Source: Begonia masoniana
Taxonomy: Eukaryota; Streptophyta; Magnoliopsida; Cucurbitales; Begoniaceae
Length of the DNA: 64,000 bases
Assembly: GCA_022432975.1 (NCBI GenBank)
Contig: CM039509.1
Span: 1,132,482 to 1,196,481 of the forward strand
Reading direction: 5' to 3'
Shown: one piece after another, positions 22,689 through 33,822 of the stretch
Position numbering within the stretch: position 1 is the stretch's first letter
Layout of the letters: each line of letters starts with the position of its first letter
The notes under the pieces: generated by a model
Told to the model about the DNA's origin: nothing
The model's database searches: none
The model's input: only the letters and a program-made list of their open reading frames with translations
Position numbers and translations under genes: made by a program

Positions 22689-24225
22689 TGTAGTAACCGA
22701 TATTGTCCACCTTATTTAATTAATAACGTCATTTTGTAACTTTTATTTTTATGGAATTTAATGAATTTGATTGGTTGGTTAAATAGGTTAAAGTTGGTTA
22801 GCCAAGGGCATTTGAGTAATTGTGAAGCAGTGTTATAAATGGAGAGTTTAATGAAGGTTTAGCTGCCACTGTTTCTCATTTTCCTTTCTCGGCATTCAGC
22901 TCAGCTAAGCAGAGTTTCTCTCGGCGATTTTCTCTCCCATTTTCTCCAAGCTATGTGAGTTCTATTTCGATTTCTTGCTACATTGTAACTATCGATGTTA
23001 GAGGGGATTCTAAATGTGAGTTTTGAGAATGCTGTAAGTGAGAGTTAGTTCAGGTTTGGGGCAAATCGGGAATGCACAATGAACAGAGCTCCCAAATTAG
23101 TTTTCCTAGATTTCTGGATGGTTAGAATGAAGTTTAGTGAAGATTTAATTAATGCTCGGTTTATGGTTTTAGGTTTGAGCAAACTCCCGAGGTAGATTTC
23201 AACCAAGTTTTTCATGAGACCAGGTAAGTAGAGTATGTGTGTGCCTTCGGGTCTACATCACAAAACAGTAGGTTTATGCTTGTTTAAATGTTTTATGTAT
23301 GTCATGTATCATGTTTTTTGAAAGAACACGAAAATGAATTTACATGTAATGACATGGTAAGGTATAAACAGATTGTAATAGACCAACGGTTAAGGGAACT
23401 AATCCGCCCCTAAATCGATGAAGAGGATGTATGACTTTGGGAAATTGATCCGCTTCCCAATGGAATATAGGATCAGATCAGCTGTTAAGGGAACTAATCT
23501 GCCCCTTAATCGATGAAGAAGATGTATGACTTTAGAAAAATTGATTCAACTCCCAATAGAACCGAGGGATCAGATTGGAGAAAGAATGTGAATGCAACTG
23601 AGATGTGAAAGTAGAAACTGTATGACTAAGATTTATGTTTCAGCTTATCATTTCATTATTGCTCTACTTATTTAGCATTAGGCTAATAGATGAGTTTTGT
23701 GATGTAGGTGCTGAGGTAACTACTGAAGAATTCTCTGAATTTACTAAAGACTATGAGGAGTTGATGGAGCACAGTTATGCCTCGACTTGGCAATCTGATA
23801 GGCAGTTTAACTAATGTCAGTAGGTGTGAAAGTCTAGTTGACAATGGTTCAGTTTTAGTATGCTGAGAATGTTAATGACAGCAGGAGTTTAATGTTTTTA
23901 ATAATCTTGGAGTTTTTCTGATTATGAAAACACGATTTGGTTTTAGTTGTAGATTGTTATTCTGGATTTATAAAGTTGTGGATTTATGTTGTTTTGAATA
24001 GTTGTTGTTAAAATTTACAAGTTCTTTTAGTAGGCAGAGTTGTCCGTTTGTTTAGAGTGTTACTGTTCACCGGTGGATGTTGTCTATCGGTGGATGTAGT
24101 CTATCGGTAGATGTAGAGTGTTACTGTTCACCGGTGGATGTTGTCTATCAGTGGATGTAGTCTATCGGTGGATGTAGAGTGTTACTGTTCACCAGTGGAT
24201 GTTGTCTATCGGTGGATGTTGTCTA
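22689..24225 (+). repeat. 5' LTR of gypsy II, part before the minisatellite
   Basis: It matches the 3' LTR from 33823 onward. A TATAAAT box is at 22834-22840; the 3' LTR has TATCAAT there, a broken box. GTAAGT is at 23224-23229, arm 1 (CTACATCACAAAAC) at 23253-23266, tandem hairpins at about 23390-23560, and arm 2 (GTTTTGTGATGTAG) at 23694-23707. From 24055 there are about three copies of a 61-bp repeat built on GTTACTGTTCACCGGTGGATG. The normal LTR end, equivalent to 35531-35786, and the primer site are missing. Confidence 0.85.
22834..22840 (+). promoter_or_regulatory. TATA box of gypsy II 5' LTR
   Basis: TATAAAT in GTGTTATAAATGGAG lies about 145 bp into the LTR. In the 3' LTR the same place reads TATCAAT, so only the 5' copy keeps the consensus. 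Confidence 0.55.
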
Positions 24226-27200
24226 TCGGTAGATATGAGTAATAGATTTTGTCGTTTTGTGATCGGTGGATGTGAGTAATAGATTTTGTCGTTTTGTGAT
24301 CGGTGGACGTGAGTAATACATTTGTCGTTTGTGATCGGTAGATGGAGTAATAGATTTTGTCGTTTTGTGATCGGTCGGTGGATGTGAGTAATAGATTTTG
24401 TCGTTTTGTGATCGGTAGATGTGAGTAATAGATTTTGTCGTTTTGTGATCGGTGGATGTGAGTAATAGATTTTGTCGTTTTGTGATCGGTAGATGTGAGT
24501 AATAGATTTTGTCGTTTTGTGATCGGTAGATGTGAGTAATAGATTTTGTCGTTTTGTGATCGGTGGATGTGAGTAATAGATTTTGTCGTTTTGTGATCGG
24601 TGGACGTGAGTAATAAATTTTGTCGTTTTGTGATCGGTAGATGTGAGTAATAGATTTTGTCGTTTTGTGATCGGTGGATGTGAGTAATAGATTTTGTCGT
24701 TTTGTGATCGGTGGATGTGAGTAATAGATTTTGTCGTTTTGTGATCGGTGGATGTGAGTAATAGATTTTGTCGTTTTGTGATCGGTAGATGTGAGTAATA
24801 GATTTTGTCGTTTTGTGATCGGTGGATGTGAGTAATAGATTTTGTCGTTTTGTGATCGGTGGATGTGAGTAATAGATTTTGTCGTTTTGTGATCGGTAGA
24901 TGTGAGTAATAGATTTTGTCGTTTTGTGATCGGTGGATGTGAGTAATAGATTTTGTCGTTTTGTGATCGGTGGATGTGAGTAATAGATTTTGTCGTTTTG
25001 TGATCGGTGGATGTGAGTAATAGATTTTGTCGTTTTGTGATCGGTAGATGTGAGTAATAGATTTTGTCGTTTTGTGATCGGTAGATGTGAGTAATAGATT
25101 TTGTCGTTTTGTGATCGGTGGATGTGAGTAATAGATTTTGTCGTTTTGTGATCGGTGGATGTGAGTAATAGATTTTGTCGTTTTGTGATCGGTAGATGTG
25201 AGTAATAGATTTTGTCGTTTTGTGATCGGTGGATGTGAGTAATAGATTTTGTCGTTTTGTGATCGGTGGATGTGAGTAATAGATTTTGTCGTTTTGTGAT
25301 CGGTGGATGTGAGTAATAGATTTTGTCGTTTTGTGATCGGTAGATGTGAGTAATAGATTTTGTCGTTTTGTGATCGGTGGATGTGAGTAATAGATTTTGT
25401 CGTTTTGTGATCGGTAGATGTGAGTAATAGATTTTGTCGTTTTGTGATCGGTGGATGTGAGTAATAGATTTTGTCGTTTTGTGATCGGTGGATGTGAGTA
25501 ATAGATTTTGTCGTTTTGTGATCGGTGGATGTGAGTAATAGATTTTGTCGTTTTGTGATCGGTGGATGTGAGTAATAGATTTTGTCGTTTTGTGATCGGT
25601 GGATGTGAGTAATAGATTTTGTCGTTTTGTGATCGGTAGATGTGAGTAATAGATTTTGTCGTTTTGTGATCGGTGGATGTGAGTAATAGATTTTGTCGTT
25701 TTGTGATCGGTGGATGTGAGTAATAGATTTTGTCGTTTTGTGATCGGTGGATGTGAGTAATAGATTTTGTCGTTTTGTGATCGGTAGATGTGAGTAATAG
25801 ATTTTGTCGTTTTGTGATCGGTAGATGTGAGTAATAGATTTTGTCGTTTTGTGATCGGTGGATGTGAGTAATAGATTTTGTCGTTTTGTGATCGGTAGAT
25901 GTGAGTAATAGATTTTGTCGTTTTGTGATCGGTAGATGTGAGTAATAGATTTTGTCGTTTTGTGATCGGTGGATGTGAGTAATAGATTTTGTCGTTTTGT
26001 GATCGGTGGATGTGAGTAATAGATTTTGTCGTTTTGTGATCGGTAGATGTGAGTAATAGATTTTGTCGTTTTGTGATCGGTAGATGTGAGTAATAGATTT
26101 TGTCGTTTTGTGATCGGTAGATGTGAGTAATAGATTTTGTCGTTTTGTGATCGGTAGATGTGAGTAATAGATTTTGTCGTTTTGTGATCGGTAGATGTGA
26201 GTAATAGATTTTGTCGTTTTGTGATCGGTGGATGTGAGTAATAGATTTTGTCGTTTTGTGATCGGTGGATGTGAGTAATAGATTTTGTCGTTTTGTGATC
26301 GGTAGATGTGAGTAATAGATTTTGTCGTTTTGTGATCGGTGGATGTGAGTAATAGATTTTGTCGTTTTGTGATCGGTAGATGTGAGTAATAGATTTTGTC
26401 GTTTTGTGATCGGTAGATGTGAGTAATAGATTTTGTCGTTTTGTGATCGGTAGATGTGAGTAATAGATTTTGTCGTTTTGTGATCGGTAGATGTGAGTAA
26501 TAGATTTTGTCGTTTTGTGATCGGTAGATGTGAGTAATAGATTTTGTCATTTTGTGATCGGTAGATGTGAGTAATAGATTTTGTCGTTTTGTGATCGGTG
26601 GATGTGAGTAATAGATTTTGTCGTTTTGTGATCGGTAGATGTGAGTAATAGATTTTGTCGTTTTGTGATCGGTGGATGTGAGTAATAGATTTTGTCGTTT
26701 TGTGATCGGTGGATGTGAGTAATAGATTTTGTCGTTTTGTGATCGGTGGATGTGAGTAATAGATTTTGTCGTTTTGTGATCGGTAGATGTGAGTAATAGA
26801 TTTTGTCGTTTTGTGATCGGTAGATGTGAGTAATAGATTTTGTCGTTTTGTGATCGGTAGATGTGAGTAATAGATTTTGTCGTTTTGTGATCGGTAGATG
26901 TGAGTAATAGATTTTGTCGTTTTGTGATCGGTAGATGTGAGTAATAGATTTTGTCGTTTTGTGATCGGTAGATGTGAGTAATAGATTTTGTCGTTTTGTG
27001 ATCGGTAGATGTGAGTAATAGATTTTGTCGTTTTGTGATCGGTGGATGTGAGTAATAGATTTTGTCGTTTTGTGATCGGTAGATGTGAGTAATAGATTTT
27101 GTCGTTTTGTGATCGGTGGATGTGAGTAATAGATTTTGTCGTTTTGTGATCGGTGGATGTGAGTAATAGATTTTGTCGTTTTGTGATCGGTAGATGTGAG

Positions 27201-27376
27201 TAATAGATTTTGTCGTTTTGTGATCGGTAGATGTGAGTAATAGATTTTGTCGTTTTGTGATCGGTGGATGTGAGTAATAGATTTTGTCGTTTTGTGATCG
27301 GTAGATGTGAGTAATAGATTTTGTCGTTTTGTGATCGGTGGATGTGAGTAATAGATTTTGTCGTTTTGTGATCGGT
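24226..27376. repeat. 37-bp minisatellite, about 85 copies, inside the gypsy II 5' LTR
   Basis: Each unit begins GATCGGTRGATGTGAGTAAT and ends AGATTTTGTCGTTTTGT. I counted about 85 units by eye. Nearly all are identical apart from one G/A position (R). The first five units are irregular, with small indels. The last unit runs directly into gag. The 3' LTR has only about four units (35342-35530), so the array grew from a native LTR repeat. Because 37 is not a multiple of three and no minus-strand frame has a stop, the array produces spurious open frames of 1063, 775 and 294 aa that should not be annotated as genes. Confidence 0.95.
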
Positions 27377-28520
27377 TGGTGAAAGAGACAAAGTCACTCT
27401 GGCAACGTTCCATTTGACTGGGGACGCTCAACTTTGGTGGGAAACAATAGAGACCACCACTGATGTTCTGGCTATGTCTTGGTCACAGTTCAAAGAGATT
27501 TTATATGAGAAATATTTTAACAGCACCGTCTAGACCGCAAAGAAGGTGGAGTTCTAACTTGAAGCAAACATGGTCTGTGGCTGAGTACAGTAGGCAATTC
27601 GAGTCCCTGTCCAGGTTTGCTGGACATTTTATTCACAAGAATGAGGATAAGGTGTTTCAATTTATGCATGGACTGAAGCCAAAAATTTACAGAGAAGTCA
27701 AATTTTGTGGTATTAAAGGGTTGTCATTCAGCGAAGTTGTGTCCACAGCATTGGATGTGGAAGAAGCAGAAATGAAGTGTGCTGGACCAAAGGTGTGACG
27801 ACCCGTCTTTCAACGGACTGATAAGGAACCACCCATTCTCCGCGGATCCTGGGGCTGACCTGGGCCGGAGGTGGGTAAAGCTCTGCGGATCCTGGGGCTG
27901 ACCTGGGCCGGAGTGGTTTCTCCGTTGAAGCAGGGGCCGTTACGAACCCACATCGCTTGGGGAAGTACATGGAAATGAAACATATGTAAGAGATCCCTCC
28001 CAACATAGCAAGACGCGTTTTGGAGCTCAATTGACAACGGATCTCATAAGAACTCCGAAGTTAAGAGGGCTTCGGCGAGAGTAATTCCAGGTTGGGTGAC
28101 CTTCCGGGAAGTACTCTCGCCAAACAAAGCCGTGAGGGGAGGATATTGGGCTGCGACCCAATCCCTGGAGTGGACAATATCTTGCTGGGATGAGGGGTCG
28201 TTACAAAAGGAAGCCCCACGATGGTTCGTTCAGCCACACCAACATAGGGGGATGAAGAGGCCTAGTGAAGGCCAGAGTAACCAAGGAACAGGAAAGAAGG
28301 TGCAGGATACCAGGAAGTTTCCCTAGTGCCCGAAATGTTTTAAGAGTCACCTGGGCGAGTGCAGGTTTGGATTGGGAAAGTGTTTCAACTGTGAAGAAGT
28401 TGGACACACATTCAAGGATTACCCAAATCCTATAGTCATTCGATGCTTCTACTATAACAAAGTCGGCCATATTAACAGAGACTGTCCAGCTTTGAAGAGT
28501 GGCCCTGCTAAGATAAAGCC
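27377..28520 (+). pseudogene. 5'-truncated gag of gypsy II, split by a Cassandra solo LTR
   Basis: The frame starts in mid-domain with ERDKVTLATFHLTGDAQLWW, so roughly the first 100-150 residues are absent. After a stop and frame change it continues with WSVAEYSRQFESLSRFAGHF and VFQFMHGLKPKIYREV, then EVVSTALDVEEAEMKC. At 27793 it is cut by the 412-bp solo LTR and resumes at 28206. Two zinc knuckles follow near 28380-28490; one has a Tyr replacing its last Cys (CFNCEEVGHTFKDYP) and the other has a Tyr replacing its second Cys (CFYYNKVGHINRDC). Confidence 0.85.
27794..28205 (+). mobile_element. Cassandra-type TRIM, solo LTR with 5S rRNA-like segment
   Basis: A 412-bp unit runs from TGTGACGACC to GGTCGTTACA, flanked by the 5-bp target duplication AAAGG (27789-27793 and 28206-28210). 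Positions about 28034-28122 resemble plant 5S rRNA: GGATCTCATAAGAACTCCG, then GTTAAGAGGGCTTCGG (A-box region) and GGTTGGGTGACC (C-box region). A repeat of about 30 bp, GCGGATCCTGGGGCTGACCT and onward, occurs twice (about 27842 and 27887). Cassandra elements are small non-coding LTR retroelements carrying 5S sequence in their LTRs. It is inserted in gypsy II gag and is therefore younger. Confidence 0.9.
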
Positions 28521-29618
28521 GAGGATATTCTCCATGATGGAGTCGGGTGATGAAGAACAACCCGCTGTAGTGTCAGGTACCATATTGATCTACTCTATAC
28601 CTATTTTTACTTTAATAGATTCTGGTGCAACACATTCATTTATAGCGTCTGCGTTTGCTGTCAAGTTAAATGTACAGTTTACCCCTACTGAGCATGTATT
28701 TAACGTCGCATTACCCTCTGGTGAACGCATGCACTCTAACCAAGTGATGTTTGATAGTGTTGTGTTAGTAGGAAACAAGAATTTACCTGTTGATCTCATT
28801 ATTATGGATATAATGGGATTTGATGTAATCTTAGGAATGGATTGGCTGTTCAAACATTATGCCACAATCGATTGTAGGACTGGAGTAATTAGTTTTCAAC
28901 CCCCTGGTGGCTTGAAACATACCTTTCAAGCTTTGAATAAGAGTAAGGAAATGTCTGTTATGACCTCTGTCAACGCTAGACCTTCTCCATGCGGGGAGTA
29001 TTTGTGCTTCTTGGCCAGTATTTGTGCTTCTTGGCCAGTATTTTAGACACACAACTAGTAGGAAAAGCAAGTCCTCAAAATGTCTTAGTTGTCCAAGACT
29101 TTCCAGAAGTATTTCTAGATGACATTCCTGGCTTGCCGCCAGATAGGAAAATTGAATTTGTTGTAGATGTTTACCCAGGCGTCGAGCTTGTATCTAAGAA
29201 TCCCTATAGATTAGCACCTACGGAGCTTAAGGAATTAAAGAAACAATTGGAGGAACTATTGGAAAAAGGGTTCATACGCCTAAGCTTTTCACCGTAGGGT
29301 GCACCTGTTCTTTTTGTCAAGAAGAAGGATAAATCAATGCGTATGTGCGTTGATTATAGGGAATTGAATAAGTTAACTATCAAGAACAAGTATCCATTAC
29401 CGAGGATTAATGATTTATTCGACCAACTCCGTGATGCACGAGTTTTTTCTAAAATTGACCTAAGGTCCGGTTATTACCAATTGAAAGTCAAATCTGAAGA
29501 TATCCCAAAGACTGTCTTTCGCACCAGGTATGGACATTATGAGTTCCTAGTGATGTCATTTGGATTGACAAATGCACCATCAGCCTTCATGGACCTTATG
29601 AATAAGGTGTTTTGCGGG
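28521..29618 (+). pseudogene. Protease and first half of reverse transcriptase, gypsy II
   Basis: The protease motif LIDSGATHSFIA near 28612-28650 is intact, followed by DVILGMDWLFKHYATIDC. A 20-bp direct duplication (TATTTGTGCTTCTTGGCCAG) at about 29000-29039 shifts the frame. The reverse transcriptase starts near 29320 with [36 protein letters not shown] and [20 protein letters not shown], and is then interrupted at 29618 by an 1801-bp insertion. Confidence 0.85.
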
Positions 29619-31419
29619 TGATAACTCTTAAATTAGAGTTATTTTATATGGTATTTAATTGATAAAACTTGTATGATTTGAGTGAATGTATAAAGAAATT
29701 GGTATTAATTTAATACAATTACTATGTAATGCTGCAACATTAGTGTTTTGATGAATTCAACTTATTTTATACAGATTTTCTCTTAAAAGCAGATTTTGTA
29801 TCTTCAATTTAAATTTTATACTTTCATATTTAAATGCCAAAACAATAGCGGGAAAAATCAAGTTCAAAAGTTGAATTTTTTAGAGAAAATTATAGTTACC
29901 TAAAATAGAGGATTTATTTTGGTTGTAAAATTGATACAGAATACGAAGAAGAGAGAGAGGAGACTACTACAATTAAGGAAGATCAAATAGGTTGAAGATT
30001 TTGTGGAGAAAATAAAGAGATCCTGAAAAGCTGGGCAGCGGAATAAAGTATTCTGGGCAGCGCTAGATGTAAATAAAATATGGCAGAAATCAATGTTAAT
30101 AAGGGCAGCATTCGGATGATGGCAAAAGCTGGGCATCGGCTGATGTAAAGAAAATAAGGCATCGGCAGATGTAAAGAAAATAGGGCAGCACTAGAAGACA
30201 AATCCAACGGTAGAAGCTGAAAGACAAAAACAGGGCAGCAGATGATTTAAAGAAGGAAGCTGGGCAGCTGGGCAGCGGAAGATGCTGAAAGAAAAGAAAT
30301 AGTAAGGGCAGCGGAAGACGTGATGAATGGGCAGCACTAGATGACAAAACTGGAGGTGACATGCAGAAAAGGACAAAAAGAAAATAAATATAAACTAATT
30401 GGAAGAAGAAGATCTGGGCATTATGGAAACACGTGGAACAAGAAGCCAATGAGAGAGAAAGCTATTTTGAATAAAGGTGAAACAATAAAAACAAATAAAA
30501 TTTGGAGAGAGGAATTGAAGATTTTGCTGCTGGAATTTAGGAAGAGAAAATGCAAAACAAAAAGGGGATTATTCTGGCGAGGCAGGGTGTGACTGCTTGC
30601 TGAAGAAGAAATGCTGGAACGGAGTAGGAGAACCAGACCTACGACGGCTTTCTTTGGATTTTTCTTCTTCTCCTCTATTATTTTTATTTGCATTATTTTT
30701 CTATGAACACAGTTATTGTTAGTTTATTTTTAATTATGTCTAGTAGCTAAACTCTTTAATCTTGGTTAGGACGATAGTATTTGTTGCTATATTTTGCTAC
30801 GATCTTGGTTTTGTTTCTGCAATTATCTATTGAACAATTATTTGTGAAATTTTCTTGCTAAGTCAGATCGTATCGATAGATAGGTTGACGATTCATGTTT
30901 AATATTGTATCGACAGATATATATATAAATTTTAGATGCACAAATAATTAATCGAATTAAATTGTTACAACGTAGTTAACATTAATTTGATTGGCGATAA
31001 GAATAGCACATATCGAAAATTCAATATTAGTTACATTCTTTCAAGGTAGAAAGAAATTCTAATTTGAATTTACCTAGGCAATTCGAAAGAATCCTAGAAA
31101 ATATTTTTATTCTTGCTGTTTTTTAGATAATGCTGCAGAGCATTACCAGAGCACTAGTAGTAGAATCATCGTAACGAAGAAAATCGATCCTAGCCAAGGC
31201 TTTCTTTTATCGTTTTTACCTCTTTTATTCTGATTTACTTTGTTACATTGTCATTCTAATTTTATTTCAAATTATTTTCATTTATCATCTAATATTTTTA
31301 TAAGATTTTTATAGCGATTAATTCAATTAACAATATCCTCGTGAGATCGATACTTTACTTACTCTATTACTTCGTTAGCGACACTTGCACTTGCGTGTAA
31401 GTGTCTAAAATCACTGACA
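29619..31419 (+). mobile_element. Solo LTR (gypsy, possibly Tat/Athila-like) in reverse transcriptase
   Basis: The insert begins TGATAACTCTTAAATTAGAG and ends AATCACTGACA, giving TG...CA ends. The flanks are GCGGG (29614-29618) and GCGGA (31420-31424), a 5-bp target duplication with one difference. Removing it rejoins the codons for VFCGYLDK. It carries no coding domain. Between about 30020 and 30345 the motif GGGCAGC or GGGCATC recurs about a dozen times. The lineage is guessed from LTR length and ends; only the strand of the start sequence is assumed. Confidence 0.75.
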
Positions 31420-33822
31420 GCGGATATCTAGATAAATCGGTCATAGTGTTTATTGATGATATCTTAATTTATTCACGTACTAAGGAGGAGCATGCAAGGC
31501 ATTTGAGTTTGGTGTTAGAAGTACTAAGACAACACCAACTTTATACCAAGTTTTCCAGGTGTGAGTTTTGGTTGGACAGAGTTCACTTTCTTGGTCACGT
31601 GATTTCTGGAGACGGAATATCTGTCGATCCAGCCAAGGTTCAAGCAATTAAGGAGTGACCTCAACCGAATAATGCTACAGATATTCAAAGTTTTCTTGGA
31701 TTAGCAGGATATTACAAGAAATTTATTGAAGGATTCTCGAAGATTGCAACACCCCTCACTCGGTTAACAAGGAAAAACATGAAGTATGTATGGACAGATG
31801 AATGTGAGCATAGTTTTCAGACTTTGAAACAGAGATTGACCAATGCTCCAATATTAACACTTCCAGTTGAGAATGGTAAATTTAGCATTTATTGTGATGC
31901 TTCCAAAGTTGGACTTGGCTGTGTGTTGATGCAGGATGGAAAAGTAATAACTTATGCCTCTAGACAGTTGAAAACACATGAGAAGAATTACCCTACACAC
32001 GACTTAGAATTAGTTGCAGTGGTTTTTGCATTAAAATTTTGGAGACATTACTTGTATGGACAATCTTGTGAAATATTCTCGGACCATAAAAGTCTGAAAT
32101 TTATTTTCACATAGAAAGAATTAAATATGAGGCAACGTCGATAGTTGAAATTTGTCAAGGATTATGATTTTGAGATTAAATATCACCCCGGCAAGGCAAA
32201 TGTAGTGGCTGATGCATTGAGTAGAGTGACGACTTCAGCCTCAGCATTGATTCTCGACATACCGTTAGCCTTAGAGACAGAATTCCAAATATTTAACTTG
32301 GAAGCTGTGTCCAACGTGTCAGCTATGCTTTCTGCTATATCCTTGAAGCCTACAATTTTGGATAGAATAAAGGAAGTTCAAGTGAATGATGTTGAGTGCA
32401 ACAAGTATAAGTCATGCATGGATTCTACCGATAAGTCGGATTTCAACTATTCTGTTGATGGAATTCTCAAGTTTCGGAATAGATGGTTTGTTCTAACAGA
32501 TAAAGAACTTCGAAAAGAGATCCTTTCGGAAGCTCATTTTTCTAGACTTTCTGTTCATCCTGGTAGTACAAAAATGTACAAAGACCTTAGACAATATTAT
32601 TGATGGCCAAATATGAAAAGAAGTGTGGCAGAGTATGTAGGATCGTGTCTAGTTTGCCAACGGATTAAAGCTGAACATTAGAGACCTGCAAGAATATTGC
32701 AACCATTATCAGTTCCTGAATGGAAATGGGAACAAATAACGATAGATTTTGTTGTGGGGGATTGCCTAGAACAGTAAGAGGACATGATGCAATTTGGGTG
32801 ACAGTTGATCGTCTAACCAAATCCGCCCATTTTCTGCCCATAAAAGATGACCTACTCGATGGACCAACTAGATGAATTGTATGTGCATGAGTTTGTTAGA
32901 CTGCATGGAGTTCCAAATACTATAGTTTCTGACCGAGACTCTAGGTTTACGTCGAAGTTTTGGAAGAGTCTGCATAAGCCTATGGGTACACAGCTCAACT
33001 TTAGCACAGCCTTTCACCCTCAAACAGATGGACAATCTGAGAGAACTATTCAGACATTAGAAGATATGCTTTGTGCGTGCATATTAGATTTTCAGGATTC
33101 TTGGAATAAATACTTATCATTTGTGAAATTTTCTTATAATAACAATTATCAGGCAACAATAGGAATGACACCGTATGAAACATTGTATGGACGAAAATGC
33201 AGATCTCCTATGTATTGGGATGAAATTGGTAAAACACGTTTGCTTGGTCCTGATATTGTGCAACAAATAGTGGAGAAGATTGCCCTCATCCGATAGAGAA
33301 TCTTAACAGCTCAAAGCCGACAGAAAAGCTATATCGATAGGAGACGTAGAGAATTAGAGTTTGATGTTGGTGATGAATTTTTTCTTAAGGTTTCACCGTT
33401 CAAAAGAGTTGTGAGATTTGGAAAGAGAGGCAAGTTGAACCCAGATATATTGGACCATTCTTAATCTTGAAGAAGATTGGGAAGACAGCTTATCAGTTAC
33501 AATTGCCAGCCTCTATGGAAGGAATTCACAATGTGTTCCATATTTCTATGCTAAAGAAGTGTATGCGGGATCCAACTCAGGTTGTGGAACAGCAGAACAT
33601 TGAAATTCATCCTACCCTTACCTATGAGGAGAAATCAGTAGAAATTTTGGACTATGCAACAAAAGTACTGCGTAACAATGAGGTTCAGCTAGTGAAAGTC
33701 TTATGGCATAATCAGAATGTTGAGGAGACAACTTGGGAAAGCTAGCAGGACATGGTGAGTCGTTATCCTGAGCTGTTTAAGCACTGAATTTTGAGGACAA
33801 AATTCTTTTAAGGATGGTAGAT
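31420..33822 (+). pseudogene. Second half of pol of gypsy II: RT, RNase H, integrase, tail
   Basis: The reverse transcriptase resumes with [19 protein letters not shown], an intact catalytic box, then [17 protein letters not shown]. RNase H begins near 31888 ([18 protein letters not shown]). Integrase starts near 32500, with an SVHPGSTKMYKDLRQYY zinc-finger part and SDRDSRFTSKFWKSL core. In-frame stops occur near 31656, 32112, 32142, 32601, 32680 and 33295, and there is a frame change near 32760. The tail from 33467 has HNVFHISMLKKCMRDPTQVV and a chromodomain-like VQLVKVLWHNQNVEETTWES. A polypurine tract (AAGGATGGTAGAT) precedes the 3' LTR. Confidence 0.88.

Noticed and set aside
23708..23816. 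Short acidic frame after arm 2 (GAEVTTEEFSEFTK...) as a spliced LTR-encoded peptide
   Set aside because: Joining it to the frame before the GTAAGT does not keep a continuous phase, and the peptide is not conserved between LTRs.
24226..27376. CRISPR-like array with 37-bp repeats
   Set aside because: The units are contiguous with no unique spacers, the DNA is from a plant, and the unit occurs in the partner LTR.
24206..27431. Minus-strand open frames of 1063, 775 and 294 aa with 37-residue repeats
   Set aside because: They are produced by the 37-bp array, which lacks stops in all minus frames; there is no domain and no promoter context.
28034..28122. 5S rRNA gene
   Set aside because: It has several substitutions, stands alone and lies within a Cassandra LTR with a target duplication.
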